From assembly GCA_049999805.1 (NCBI GenBank), contig JBNGIO010006379.1:487350-551349 (forward strand): 64,000 nt of DNA. The letters run 5' to 3'. The notes below the pieces were generated by a model. That model was not told the origin of the DNA. It saw nothing but the letters and a program-made list of their open reading frames with translations, and searched no databases. Origin of the DNA: Folioceros fuciformis (lineage: Eukaryota; Anthocerotophyta; Anthocerotopsida; Anthocerotales). Below, in pieces: positions 20,963 through 31,157 of this stretch (positions are counted from its first letter, which is position 1; every line of letters begins with the position of its first letter). A program made the translations under genes and the position numbers.

Positions 20963-21973
20963 ATGAAATTAATTGATGTTAAATCATTATACTTGGTCTT
21001 AATATTGGGATTAATATACTTGGTCAGATTTCGATTTAGGAAGATCATGTGTTTCTTCAAACGCAAGTATAAAAGTGGAGGTACTAGAGGATATGAGCAT
21101 GAAGATAGAATAAATTCTTTCGAGCAATCGACTCATGCCCATGAAGACAAACTCAAATATAAAAGTGGAGGCACCAAAGGATATGAGCATGAAGATAGAA
21201 CAAATTCTTTCATACAACCAACTCATGTACTTCAAGAAGAAAAAAATTCTTTCAAGCAACCAACTCATGCGCATGCACACCAACAATGTGATTATCAAAT
21301 CATCAAAGTCAAAGGTGATGGAAATTGTCTCTTTCGTTCAATATCACTTGGACTAATAAACAAAGAGAAAAATTTATTTGAAAGCAGATTATATAGAACT
21401 CTAATAAAGGGCAAGGGCAAAAAACTAAAAATCAACGACAAAAACCATCCCCAAAATCTTAAAAAAGAAAAACTTGTTAATTCTTTAGAAAAGTCTAATG
21501 TGAAAGAGCTGTACCAATTCATTGATTTTGAACAGGCATACGAAGAATTAGACCTTGCATATCTAGTACGAGAACATGCAGAGGATGAGGCAGATGAAGA
21601 ATTAAAGCTCGCAAATCTATTACGAGAACGTGCAATGGATGAGTTATTAAAGTATCGTGAAATGTATGAATGGATTGTGGAAGGAAATTTTGATGATTAT
21701 ATAGAGAGGATGAGACAATCAAGACAATGGGGTGGTGAGTTAGAATTGAAGATGCTTGCGATCTTGTTAAGGCTACCCATAGCTGTTTATGTAGATTGTG
21801 CTAATGGCATTTGGAAAGCTTCTGAATACAAACCTAATGTCTTATTCAATGTGGAAAACAACTCAAAACACAAGCGATGTATATGTGATGATGAGACAAC
21901 TATATGCAACAATCATACAATAAATCTATGGTACGATGGTAAAGAACATTACAACTTTCTTATGTTCTATTAA
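20963..21973 (+). CDS. membrane-anchored OTU-domain cysteine protease
   Basis: A single uninterrupted 336-aa frame. Residues 7-22 form a hydrophobic segment (KSLYLVLILGLIYLV) followed by basic residues, a likely signal anchor. Residues 35-94 contain two tandem copies of a 30-aa unit beginning KYKSGGT.GYEHEDR, encoded by a 90 bp duplication. The OTU domain begins at KVKGDGNCLFRSIS, giving catalytic Asp119 and Cys122. It continues through QWGGELELKMLAILLRLPIAVYV and ends in YDGKEHYNFLMFY with the catalytic His329. OTU proteases remove ubiquitin; this one's substrate is unknown. An acidic, Glu-rich insert (about residues 175-225) separates the two halves. An AATAAA signal follows at 22040. The gene is AT-rich and sits alone in a repeat desert, so a mobile-element, viral or transferred origin is possible; OTU domains also occur in Helitrons and large DNA viruses. 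Confidence 0.85.
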   Translation: MKLIDVKSLYLVLILGLIYLVRFRFRKIMCFFKRKYKSGGTRGYEHEDRINSFEQSTHAHEDKLKYKSGGTKGYEHEDRTNSFIQPTHVLQEEKNSFKQPTHAHAHQQCDYQIIKVKGDGNCLFRSISLGLINKEKNLFESRLYRTLIKGKGKKLKINDKNHPQNLKKEKLVNSLEKSNVKELYQFIDFEQAYEELDLAYLVREHAEDEADEELKLANLLRERAMDELLKYREMYEWIVEGNFDDYIERMRQSRQWGGELELKMLAILLRLPIAVYVDCANGIWKASEYKPNVLFNVENNSKHKRCICDDETTICNNHTINLWYDGKEHYNFLMFY

Positions 21974-22923
21974 ACAGAGCATTGAGCCTTGTATTGAGCA
22001 TCTAGTCATAGATTACCTTGACTAGGTTTTTTCTTTCTTAATAAAATTTACCTATTTTAAGTTAATATTTTTCAATCTTCATTATAAATGGTAAATATTA
22101 GAATGTGATCATAGCCTTGGATTCAATCCCCTCCAAGGTGATATTGTTTTAAACTCTAGACTATGTAACTAAGTAAGAGGTACAGCTCACCTTACTTTAA
22201 TAGTGAAAATATGATACACAGTTATTTGTTTTCTAGTTTTTTGGTGTTACGACCACTAGGAGCCACCAGCCTGTGACGGCCCAAAGCCAGGAGACAAAGC
22301 CATGCAGCTACCGCCGAAACTAGGAGATGAAGACTTGCGGCCATCACTAGCCTAAGCCAAGAGACGAAGCTAAGCAGCCACCACTAGCCTGAGGCCAGGA
22401 GATGAAGACCTACAGCCACTTAGAACCCGGCTTAGGTCACCAGACCTAGAGGTACCCACAACCAGTCCCGTCTCGTAAGAAGAACTCAACGGAACAGATA
22501 GCGACACATTCAACAACCTTAACTTAGTTTTTTCGACACTTAAACTAGTAAATAGGGCATTTACTGACTTAGACTAGAAAAGGGGTTAATTTTCCATTTA
22601 TTGTGGTAGTTAGGCGTAACCTGAACAGACTTCCCAGTCTGTTGCTAGATGCTTCTTGGTAGGACACAAGCCAGCCCTTCTTGTACTATGGACCCTAAGG
22701 AATCTACAGCCATTTTTGCTGAAGGCTGTAGATCCTTGCCGTGACATTTGGTATATTGTTTTTTTATTTCCTAACGCGTTGATACCATCACACGCTAAAA
22801 ACAATAGCAAACCTAATACTATTCTCACACGCATTTGAGTGCTAGAGATGTATGGCAAGAAGAATATTTATGTTGCCCTTTGCCACCTAATAGGAGAAGC
22901 TTATATGTCGTGTGCATAGGTTT
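21974..22923. other. 3' flank of the OTU gene and repeats
   Basis: AATAAA at 22040-22045 is a plausible polyadenylation signal for the OTU gene. About 22258-22430 holds three to four degenerate copies of a unit of about 55-60 bp with AGCCACCACTAGCCTGAGGC and CAGGAGATGAAGAC. No further gene was recognised. Confidence 0.5.
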
Positions 22924-23023
22924 NNNNNNNNNNNNNNNNNNNNNNNNNNNNNNNNNNNNNNNNNNNNNNNNNNNNNNNNNNNNNNNNNNNNNNNNNNNNN
23001 NNNNNNNNNNNNNNNNNNNNNNN
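22924..23023. other. assembly gap (100 N)
   Basis: A run of 100 N in AT-rich intergenic DNA. Confidence 0.99.
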
Positions 23024-23326
23024 ACTTAAAACTAGGAAATAAAATGAAACTAGGATTAGTAAGAAGAGTAAAAGTAGTAGGAAGAGAATCTCAAATGTAG
23101 CAACATTAGCTTTTATAGAGATAATGGTCTTGTTATATATACGACATGTCACATTCATGCATAATTTAGTAATTAACAATTGATTTTATTCATTCCACAC
23201 CACTTCGTGCATACATTTATTATTGCATTTTAGTTTTGCAGCTCCATAAAGTTGGAGTGTTGCTTTCTTTGAATTAATCAAATGCACCATACTTCAAACA
23301 TTTACCATCCATTGCCTCTCACATTA

Positions 23327-23464
23327 CACAAAGTTGTAGCCTAGGTTCTCATTGCACAAAGTTGTAGCCTAGGTTCTCATTGCACAAAGTCGTAGCCTAG
23401 GTTCTCATTGCACAAAGTTGTAGCCTAGGTTCTCATTGCACAAAGTTGTAGCCTAGGTTCTCAT
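23327..23464. repeat. 28 bp tandem repeat cut by a gap
   Basis: Five copies of CACAAAGTTGTAGCCTAGGT plus TCTCATTG, nearly identical, running into the 100-N gap at 23465-23564. The array is probably longer than shown. Confidence 0.93.
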
Positions 23465-23564
23465 NNNNNNNNNNNNNNNNNNNNNNNNNNNNNNNNNNNN
23501 NNNNNNNNNNNNNNNNNNNNNNNNNNNNNNNNNNNNNNNNNNNNNNNNNNNNNNNNNNNNNNNN
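23465..23564. other. assembly gap (100 N)
   Basis: A run of 100 N directly after the 28 bp tandem array. Confidence 0.99.
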
Positions 23565-24595
23565 AGTATGTTCTTATGATAAAGCTTGATTGCAATATAC
23601 AATTTAGGTAAATTTGGGAAGAATTCACATTTGAGTATTCATTTCATGGTTAAAGTTTCGATACTAATATATTGTGTGTACACATACCTGAATCAAAACC
23701 TCGTCACATAGTGTATATAGGAGCTCGTGATATGAAGAAAACCCACATTTTCTAACTAATGAGAACATAAAACCCTAGATTGCATCCTAGGTGGTAATAA
23801 GTTGCCCCCTAATACAACAACGTACTAGATGGAACCTCAAGTTAATGATGGCACCCCCACAATTGCATTTAGAGAGAAAAAAAGTCAAAGAGTGGACTAA
23901 ATCCAAGCAAAATCTCAATGCAGTAACAAAAGTTATTGGTGCAATTTGAAATGCTTAAATGCAAGGTGAAGGCAAAAGCTAAGAGCTTGCTCTTTTTCCT
24001 GAAGAAGAGGAGATATGAGCTTGAGAAGATTTGGGGATGGATAAGTCCAAAAGAAGGGCCTTCTGTACTTGCGCATACTATTTTTCTTGCTGGAATAGTT
24101 ATGATATTCAAACACTAACTCTTTATTACCACACAAGATAGGGGTTAGTATAATCACAAGTTAATATGTTTATGAGTTAGGTGAAAACTATTAAAAATAT
24201 TTTTTATATGTTTCGTTGCTCTCTCACAACAGTTATCTTATCTTATGTGTCCCTCTTATGCTCATATGCTCTTACTTCTTGCTACGATCTAATCCTACAA
24301 TATCATAATACATTGCAACAACACATTATGGTATCTGAGTAGAGGTGCCTCCTCTTATGCTCATGTGCTCTCGCTTCTTGCTATAATCTAATCCTACAAT
24401 GCCACAGTGCATTGCAACAACATGATGTTTCTTAGAGGGAGGCCTAAAGACCCCTCAACCCTTTTCGGAGAAGAAGGTGAAAGAAGACAAGGTTGCCCAA
24501 TCCTCCAAAGATAAAGAGTCTCTCTGTTACTAACCAACACCTATAAAAGAAAAGCCCGCTTCTTGATACATGAGATGAAATCCTTTGTAAGACGG
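23565..24595. other. AT-rich intergenic with a ~103 bp duplication
   Basis: No gene was recognised. About 24251-24320 and 24354-24423 are two copies of the same sequence (CTCTTATGCTCAT, TTCTTGCTA, TCTAATCCTACAAT, TGCATTGCAACAACA), spaced about 103 bp apart. Confidence 0.5.
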
Positions 24596-24890
24596 AGTCA
24601 TGAAGTGAAAACCAAGAGGCCAAAATTGGAGCCAATTGCGAGAAGGGTCTAGTGAGTCATGGAGCGAAAACTAAGAGGCCAAAATTAGAGCCAATTGCAA
24701 GAAGACCTTATGGAGTCATGGAGCAAAAACAAGAGGCCAAAATTAGATTCAATTACAAAAAGACTTTGAGGAGTCATGGAGCAAAAACAAGAGACCAAAA
24801 TTAGAGCCAATTGCAAGGCCTTTGAGAATTATGGAATGAAAACTAAGAGACTAAAATTAGAGCCCATTGCAAGAAGGCATTGCTACCAAG
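24596..24890. repeat. ~60 bp tandem repeat, five copies
   Basis: Five diverged copies of a unit containing GAGTCATGGAGC, AAAACTAAGAGGCCAAAATT and AGAGCCAATTGCAAGAAG. No coding signal. Confidence 0.85.
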
Positions 24891-25029
24891 GAGATTGGAA
24901 TTTTATGATTCACACCATACATAACATCCTCCATATCTATCACCTACTATGATTTAGAATATATTATGTACCCAAAATTTATTATGAAAATATTATATTT
25001 GATTATACCAAAGACCTAGAAAAGAAAAC

Positions 25030-25280
25030 AACTTTCTTTCAACAATGCCTATCCTTCCCTTTGCAAAGAGCATTGGCCAATTCGGTTTTTAGAAGAAAGA
25101 CCAATGTAGGTTAAGCAGCTCCTTAACCGCTTAGCATAGAGCTTTTGTTATTTCAAATCATGAACTTTTGGGGGCAATGTACAATTTCGAGAGTGATATT
25201 TGAGGGTGCTAGTCCCCTTTTTAGCCTTTGATTTTTTTTGTTAGGTGGGCTAGGCCCTCCTCACAAAAAAAAACTTATCC
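25030..25280. repeat. dispersed repeat shared with 46.0-46.3 kb
   Basis: TTTGCAAAGAGCATTGGCCA and the later phrase GAGAATGATATTTAAAGGGT (here GAGAGTGATATTTGAGGGTG) with a following block CCCCTTTTTAGCC also occur at about 46000-46290. Two copies of one dispersed repeat family, likely a transposable element remnant. Confidence 0.6.
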
Positions 25281-25519
25281 CGAGGTTGTCACTAATGGTG
25301 TCTTGTACGAAATTGTTATCCGAGCATAATTAATGTAAAATTACACCAAGATTGCAGGGCACCATTAATTCAGGGTCTAGGATCTGCTATGACGAGCACA
25401 GTGTCGGAACGAGCATATAGGTTTGGTGAACTTTATGTAGTTGGACAGCGATTGGCCCGTGGATGGCAATTTGATCGGGAACAAGCGCAAGTAATAGCGA
25501 GGGCACTACCAAAATCGGA
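25281..25519. other. upstream flank of the plastid membrane gene
   Basis: The DNA changes here from AT-rich to GC-richer. The promoter of the next gene is presumably here; no specific element was identified. Confidence 0.4.
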
Positions 25520-26117
25520 ATGCAGGCTGCAACCATGACAACGTCCTGGAGCTGGAGCTGTCGAGAAGTGAAGGGCAAGCAATTTGCCGTTTCGAGCGGT
25601 ACCACGTGGGCTAAACCCCAGCCACAGCAATGTAGATTGAAGCCCGCCGGTCGGGACAGTTCCCTCTGGTTTGCTCAGCAATGCAAGGGCCAAGCGTCTC
25701 CACTTCCAGGCGCGACATTGTTGGCTGCCTACCCACACGGATGTGGCCTAAGAGTGGTGAGGAGGAGGGGTTCGGTTCCCCAAGCAGTAGGTGACGAGGA
25801 GCTGCCCACGCCCATTCAGCCTGAGGAGGTGGGAAAGCCATTTTACACTTCCAAGCTTTTTCGGGTGGGTGTGGTGGTGTTCATCACGCTAGGATTCGTG
25901 GACGCAGGGTAGGCGCGCCCTCACCCAGATTCATGTCCTCCCCTCGCCTCTGGCTCCAACTTATGCCACGTTGCCATCTTGTGGCATTTGCAGATACAGC
26001 GGAGACTGGTCCAGGATCGGGGCCATAAGCACAGACGTGGAAGCTGCTCTGCGTTTGGCAGCAGTGGTCGTAGTCCCTACGTCTGCACTAGTCCTCTGGT
26101 TCATTGCCAAGGGCTGA
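25520..26117 (+). CDS. small plastid-targeted membrane protein, DUF7887-like
   Basis: The model is join(25520..25908, 25994..26117), 170 aa, one 85 bp GT-AG intron (GCAGG|GTAGGC ... TTGCAG|ATAC). The first roughly 100 residues are rich in Ser, Thr, Arg and Gln with few acids, as in chloroplast transit peptides. The conserved part reads LFRVGVVVFITLGFVDAG, then YSGDWSRIGAISTDVE, then a second hydrophobic span (ALRLAAVVVVPTSALVLWFI), so two transmembrane helices around a conserved YSGDWSRIG loop. I recognise this as the plant-conserved uncharacterised membrane family I know as DUF7887; its function is unknown. Thylakoid or envelope location is inference. The exact start among the first methionines is uncertain. 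Confidence 0.75.
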
Positions 26118-26536
26118 TCACTGTCTTCGGTGGTGCCACGGAACCCGCACATGCATAGCACAGTCCTCGTATGTACTTCCGTTTTCAGCCTCCTGCTGCA
26201 ACAGTGATTCCCTGCTACATTGAGTTTATGCAAGCTACTTCTTGAAACCCTCGAAGAAGCTTCTCGCAGGATTTGGGGCACCAAAGGTGTACGTCTGGTT
26301 AACGACTGTGATGTGAAGAAACCGAATCCTTACATTGCTAAGCCGTATGGGAAGGCGTGTTACATCAACTGGACCACTTCCCATGGGAGGACACGAGCCA
26401 TATGGAAGGCTGAGGTTAAATGTGGCAATGCGCCAGACACACTTCTTCAGAATGTTATGAGAAGTCTCAAAAGAGCTGGAAGGAACAAAACTGGGACATC
26501 GTGACAAACAATCTAGACTAACACACAGGGCACCGC
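26118..26536. other. spacer between convergent genes
   Basis: It lies between the 3' ends of the plastid membrane gene (plus) and the GXM-like gene (minus). An open frame on the plus strand at 26220-26504 (95 codons) has no recognisable family and is left unassigned. Confidence 0.4.
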
Positions 26537-27475
26537 TTACGCACAGAATTGCTGTGACGTAGTGGCGTGAATTTGGAAATGCCACAAGTCTCCCACCTGT
26601 TTCACCATGTTGCTCATACAGAGAAACTCCTGGCCAAACTGGCGCTCGGAAGGGCGGGATACGTCGTGCAGGAAGATGTCGACATGGCCAGCAGCTGTTC
26701 GCGTGCGGGCCATGACCGAGGCGGTGAAGATGGGGCTCATCCGACCAGGGAAGCTGGCATTCTTGTAGCTTCGAGGCCCGTCGATGAGGATGAGATCCCA
26801 CTGCACCGACAGCACCTCCCGCGGCAGATGTGTGGACAATGCCAGGGGGCAGGAAGATGCCTGAATGGGCTGATGGGGCCGGCATTCCCCGCCCCGTCTT
26901 TCCCGAGCTGCGGCTAAGAGTCTCTCTGAATCCCCCAACGTCGTGGTGTAGTCCACCCTGTAGGTTTCTAACTGCGGGTGGCGCTCTCGCATCCGCTCTA
27001 TCCACTGCTGGCTCTCGTCCAGGAAAACCGTCCTCCCTCCATGGTTCAGCGTGGCCCAGAGTAGGCTGTCGTGCCACATTCCGAATACCAGGAAATTGCA
27101 GGACGGTCTGCGCAGCAATGCTCCCATCACCTCTGCAATCTCCTCCCTCGATTGCTGCGGAACCTGCGGCGTCGTTGCGAAATGCAGCAGAGCTTGGGCC
27201 ACGTCTTCGGGAAGGGACCCGGAGGCAGCGCCTGGAGTTAGCACACCTGGGCCTGCGACGACGCTAAATCTTCGCCAGCACTGCCCAACTCCTCCCCCCA
27301 ACAAACCGGCAGCAGCCAGCCCGAGCAGCATAAGTAACAGAACGGCTTTGATGAAGAAGGGCACCATCACCATCATAGGACCGAGCTCCCCTTTCCTGAC
27401 GCTGCTCAGAATCTCACACGGAGGAGCATGAGCCTGAGCTTTACCATTACGGATCGCATACTGTTCGTGCGACAT
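26537..27475 (-). CDS. GXM: DUF579 glucuronoxylan 4-O-methyltransferase-like
   Basis: The family methylates glucuronic acid side chains of xylan (GXM) or arabinogalactan (AGM) in the Golgi using S-adenosylmethionine; IRX15 proteins share the fold. A single 312-aa frame without introns. A type II membrane anchor (FFIKAVLLLMLLGLAAAGLL) lies about 40 residues in; starting instead at MMVMVPFF (ATG at 27376) would put it at the very N-terminus, which fits the family better. The domain shows FLVFGMWHDSLLWATLNHGG, RTVFLDE, WDLILIDGP, GRMSPIFTASVMART, HVDIFLHDVSR and a terminal HFQI...FCA, all family hallmarks. Which polysaccharide it modifies cannot be told from sequence. It is convergent with the plastid membrane gene on its left. 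Confidence 0.88.
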   Translation of the reverse strand: MSHEQYAIRNGKAQAHAPPCEILSSVRKGELGPMMVMVPFFIKAVLLLMLLGLAAAGLLGGGVGQCWRRFSVVAGPGVLTPGAASGSLPEDVAQALLHFATTPQVPQQSREEIAEVMGALLRRPSCNFLVFGMWHDSLLWATLNHGGRTVFLDESQQWIERMRERHPQLETYRVDYTTTLGDSERLLAAARERRGGECRPHQPIQASSCPLALSTHLPREVLSVQWDLILIDGPRSYKNASFPGRMSPIFTASVMARTRTAAGHVDIFLHDVSRPSERQFGQEFLCMSNMVKQVGDLWHFQIHATTSQQFCA

Positions 27476-28130
27476 TGCCGTGGATCTAGAGCAGCAGTGA
27501 CGGCAGAAGAGAATCCACCCGCCTGTTGCACGTTTGGGTCGGCCAACAAAGGGCCGAACGAAGCCTGTGAATTCAACCCTCAGTCTTCAGACATGCACTC
27601 TCGGGGGCCAGGCATCCATATTTTCAACGTGGCGCGACGGTGCCCATGGCCCACCGTCGCTCGCTCCGATTCTCTGCGCCTTCCCGTGAATTGCCAATGC
27701 CGTCACTCTCCCGCAAGCAGCCAAAACGTTGCCGCACTCTTTATGCTTCAACGGTCCACAGCAGGCCACCTCGTGCACCAGTTCCTGCAACAGCATCTAC
27801 GTTGCAGTGCAGGGTCTCCAGACTGCCGAGTGCGAAGACCTGGTCGATGAAGAAGAGTACACTAGACATGTCCATCCGAGGGTGAGATCTACCATAAGGA
27901 ACCATCAGCACGCTTCCACGAAGAGGCGCGGAATGCTTGCCCTGATTTCGGCCACTGGCCGCCCCACGGGTGCGGTGGAGGACTGGGAATTCTTAATTGG
28001 TGCGAATTAGGTCCTGCGACAGATAAGCTATTCCCTTGTTCACCTCATGTGGTCGGCATTGCATCGGAATCCGGGGACAAATTACTGCAAGGGCATGGAG
28101 CTTTGATTTGTCTTGTTAAGAATACAGTAT
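27476..28130. other. intergenic, no gene recognised
   Basis: It lies between the start of the GXM-like gene and the end of the lipase gene. Several open frames, none with family resemblance or splice structure. Confidence 0.45.
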
Positions 28131-30533
28131 CTACAGGCTTCTCTTGCCTCCAGTCATTTTCGTCTGCACAAGCTCCAACAGTGCTATGTAGTAGAAGTCC
28201 TCCATGTGCTGCATGATAGCACTGCCGTCCCTGATGGACTTAAACATGGCTACCTCTATGTGGATCAACTTCTCCAGCAGCTGCATATCGCCTCTCACTA
28301 CCTCTTCTATGATGTAGACAGGGCACACTTCGCCAATAGTGTCTCCTCTGTAGCCATCTTCCAACAGGTCCATAGTCTCTTCCTGGCCCAGCAGGTTAAT
28401 ACCCTTCGCCAAGTAGATGGGCTCCGCTACATGGCGATAGCCCATGACTCTCGGCACAGTCGGGATGATGTCTCGATGGTTTACGACGCGCCAGCTGTCT
28501 TTTACTAGCTCATTGTATTGCTCCACAAAGGCCCTGTTCCCCACTCTGGGAGAGCCATAGTTATACATGGATACGCTCATCACGCCGGCCTTTGCGAGTT
28601 TGGTCTTGGCAAGCTCCAGCGCATACAGTGTGGCAAGGGCTCCACCAAGGCTGTGCCCAGTCACATACACGTGCCAGGGCACATCACATGTGCTGTCATC
28701 AGGATTGCTGCCCGTTTGCACTATGTCCTGAATAATTGCACGCAGACGTGGTCTAACAGAATCGTATGCGGTCAAAAAACCGCTGTGCACCAACATTTCA
28801 TTGTTGCTGCATCCTCCGCCCACTCTTTCTGGGTTCAACTCGGTGGGCACGAGCATGAGATCAGTCTGAACATCTCTCCACTTTGTCTGCTCTGTTCCTC
28901 GGAAGGCAACAACGACTCGTTTCCGTCTGTCGTCCCTCCACACAGCGACTTGAGTGTCTGTTCTCTTGTTTTCCACAAAGCAAATTTTGTCAAACTCAGA
29001 CTTCACAAAACTTCGGCTTCCAGATGCAGTGGCCAGCATTGCCCAAGCCTCCATTGCACTTTCAGCTCTCTTGAAGATGTCTCTTGTAGCTTGCGCCCTT
29101 GCTACATTTCCTCCAGATGGATCATGGCTCTCTATACCTTGATCTTCGCTGTGACGGGCTATGCCCTCATTCAAGGCTCCCGTTCCGGCCAAGTTTTGCA
29201 TCATCCATGAGCCAAGAATTTCTTCCGTTTGATGGAGGGTCTTCCTGGATACCTGCTGCAAGTCTGAAGGAGTTAAGGTTGTGACAGATGGTGTACCCCT
29301 CATTTTACCACCCTCCTGCTCACCAGGTAAAGCTAGCCCACTTTCGACATATTGAGCTTCCGCCTTGGCCTGAGACTCTAGACCAATGGCCATCATCTTG
29401 TCATCAAGTTGCCAGTTAGACAAATCGATTCTTGGACGGTCTACAGTCCCTAATCGGAAGAACTCAATCGCCCGACTGACTGCACTGCCCACTGGCTGAA
29501 AATACTTCCAATCAAGGTCATCACTAGCAGAACCCTTCCCATCATTTTTTGAGCCAAAGGAGGTTGCTGTTTTGTCTTCTGGGCCACCACTGAGCTGGCT
29601 CGAAGGGTACAACCCGAAAGCTGAACTAACGAAGTCCCGTGCTTTGATACCTTGTTTCCCAAACACTGCTCTGATTGCAGAATCCAACATTTCACTTTTC
29701 AGAAGCTCTGACAGCAGGTTAATCCCCCATCCACGATTCTCAAGATCCAACTGCTCAAACGTTTTGTACTGGACCTCAATAGTCACAACACCTCCACCAC
29801 CAATACCTTCAAGCTGAACTTCCAACGCGTGCTTCTCCCCATCGGCAAAGGGCTCCAAAGTGACACTCGTGTTGCCCAGCCTCCTGTGTGCAGTGATGAT
29901 GTTGGCATCCCAGGCAGCAATGCTGAGAAGTTGACTGCTTGGATCCTTCACATTCAGGCTAAATTCCTCGTTCCACACGGGCTTCAGAGTAGCCCAACAG
30001 GTTTTACTCCGTGCGACAATTCCTCCAATGTTGAATACCACGTAAGGATCGCTTGTCCCCCACAGATCTAGGCCAGGTAGGTCGGTCCCCCCTTTGAGCT
30101 TGACTTTCAGCAGTCCCTTGTACACTTCCCTGAGAAATTGGCTATCGGTATAGGTGACCTCACAATCAATAGCGTCTACTTCCCTGATACCAGCGTTCTC
30201 CGGGGGAGTGTTGTACGACTCAAAAGCAAAACCTGCAAGGAGCACTGCCAAATCCAGGTCGAAGCAGGGCCGATGCTCACATCCTTCCCGCAGAGTCTCT
30301 CTTCCCAGTGAAGTGAAATCAGACCCAGCTCTAACAGGCCCCTCATTGCCGTCCACACTCAACCAGGGTTTGTGTACTAGAGAACTGCCGTAGAAAAGCC
30401 TTTCTCCCTTCCCACCTCTCCTGGAACTGGACGCCACATTGTTAGGCGACAGACGACACCCAAAGGATTTGCTGTGAAAACATTGGAACGGACCTGTACT
30501 CGGCATAGAAAGGGCAGCCATTCGTCCTGTCAC
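28131..30533 (-). CDS. HIL1: C2-domain class 3 lipase, HIL1-like plastid galactolipase
   Basis: Arabidopsis HIL1 (At4g13550) is a heat-induced chloroplast lipase that releases polyunsaturated fatty acids from MGDG; this 800-aa frame has the same layout and nearly the same length. The N-terminus (about 1-60) is Ser/Arg-rich, a likely transit peptide. A C2 domain spans about residues 140-255 (LKVKLKGGTDLPGLDLWGTS, DPYVVF, WNEEF). The lipase domain holds VVVAFRGTEQTKWRD, the nucleophile elbow GHSLGG with Ser628, YGSPRVGN, Asp688 in HRDIIP and a candidate His701 in GYRHV. The coding region has no intron over 2.4 kb, unlike the intron-rich neighbours. Substrate and heat regulation are inferred from the family; no perfect heat-shock element was seen upstream. 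Confidence 0.9.
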   Translation of the reverse strand: MTGRMAALSMPSTGPFQCFHSKSFGCRLSPNNVASSSRRGGKGERLFYGSSLVHKPWLSVDGNEGPVRAGSDFTSLGRETLREGCEHRPCFDLDLAVLLAGFAFESYNTPPENAGIREVDAIDCEVTYTDSQFLREVYKGLLKVKLKGGTDLPGLDLWGTSDPYVVFNIGGIVARSKTCWATLKPVWNEEFSLNVKDPSSQLLSIAAWDANIITAHRRLGNTSVTLEPFADGEKHALEVQLEGIGGGGVVTIEVQYKTFEQLDLENRGWGINLLSELLKSEMLDSAIRAVFGKQGIKARDFVSSAFGLYPSSQLSGGPEDKTATSFGSKNDGKGSASDDLDWKYFQPVGSAVSRAIEFFRLGTVDRPRIDLSNWQLDDKMMAIGLESQAKAEAQYVESGLALPGEQEGGKMRGTPSVTTLTPSDLQQVSRKTLHQTEEILGSWMMQNLAGTGALNEGIARHSEDQGIESHDPSGGNVARAQATRDIFKRAESAMEAWAMLATASGSRSFVKSEFDKICFVENKRTDTQVAVWRDDRRKRVVVAFRGTEQTKWRDVQTDLMLVPTELNPERVGGGCSNNEMLVHSGFLTAYDSVRPRLRAIIQDIVQTGSNPDDSTCDVPWHVYVTGHSLGGALATLYALELAKTKLAKAGVMSVSMYNYGSPRVGNRAFVEQYNELVKDSWRVVNHRDIIPTVPRVMGYRHVAEPIYLAKGINLLGQEETMDLLEDGYRGDTIGEVCPVYIIEEVVRGDMQLLEKLIHIEVAMFKSIRDGSAIMQHMEDFYYIALLELVQTKMTGGKRSL

Positions 30534-30535
30534 AC

Positions 30536-30640
30536 GCTTTAGCCAGATACAGCTCTACACATTTCCTGAGCACAATCCCGTCCCCATGCTTTAGCCAGAT
30601 ACAGATCTGCACATTTCCTGAGCACAATTCCGTCCCCGGA
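30536..30640. repeat. 52 bp tandem duplication in the lipase 5' flank
   Basis: Two copies of GCTTTAGCCAGATACAG plus CACATTTCCTGAGCACAAT and CCGTCCCC, at 30536 and 30588, directly upstream of the lipase start codon. It lies in the presumed 5' UTR or proximal promoter. Confidence 0.9.
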
Positions 30641-30889
30641 AGCTCGTTTCAGTAAGGGTAGTAGCTTCAGGGGTCCCGTCACGTATGACTGACAACTTGA
30701 GACGGGTGACATGGACTCCGCAATGTCACGAGGCACATATGGAACGACTATGGTTCCTTCACACCGACCTGGCGGTCCTCATTTCCCAGGGGCCCACATA
30801 CATGATAAGCACTGGGATTCTGTAGTTTCTACCTCATAACATGATAAAGAATGCCCCTGTCCATAATGCCGCGGCAAGAGCCGGCTCCC
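30641..30889. other. lipase promoter flank, no gene recognised
   Basis: Upstream flank of the minus-strand lipase gene. GGAAC and GTTCC form a short inverted pair near 30739-30755, but not a proper heat-shock element. Confidence 0.35.
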
Positions 30890-31157
30890 GTCGGCTTGTT
30901 CAGCAGGGTTTTGCACTTTGCGAGCTCGCGGTCAGCGGGGTTCCCTGCTTTGTTCTCTCATGTTCGACGGTGTTTTGCACTATGCGCGCTCGTGTTCAAC
31001 GATAATTTGTGCTTTGTGAGATCACGTCCACTGGTTATTGGCACTTTGCAAGCTCACGTTCAACGATATTTTGTGCTTTGTGAGATTATTGTCCAGTGGC
31101 TATTTGCACTTTGCCCGCTCATGTTCAACGATATTTTGTGAGATCATTTTTCAGCGG
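30890..31157. repeat. degenerate ~70 bp repeats running into a gap
   Basis: Four diverged copies of a unit with TTTGCACTTTGC, CGCTCATGTTCAACGATATT and TTGTGCTTTGTGAGAT, ending at the 100-N gap 31158-31257. Confidence 0.85.

Noticed and set aside
26235-27077. 280-codon minus-strand frame overlapping the GXM-like gene
   Set aside because: It is in another frame of the clearly recognisable DUF579 gene and has no family features.
30613-30760. Possible heat-shock elements upstream of the HIL1-like lipase
   Set aside because: GAA and TTC triplets are present but not in the alternating five-base spacing needed for a heat-shock element.
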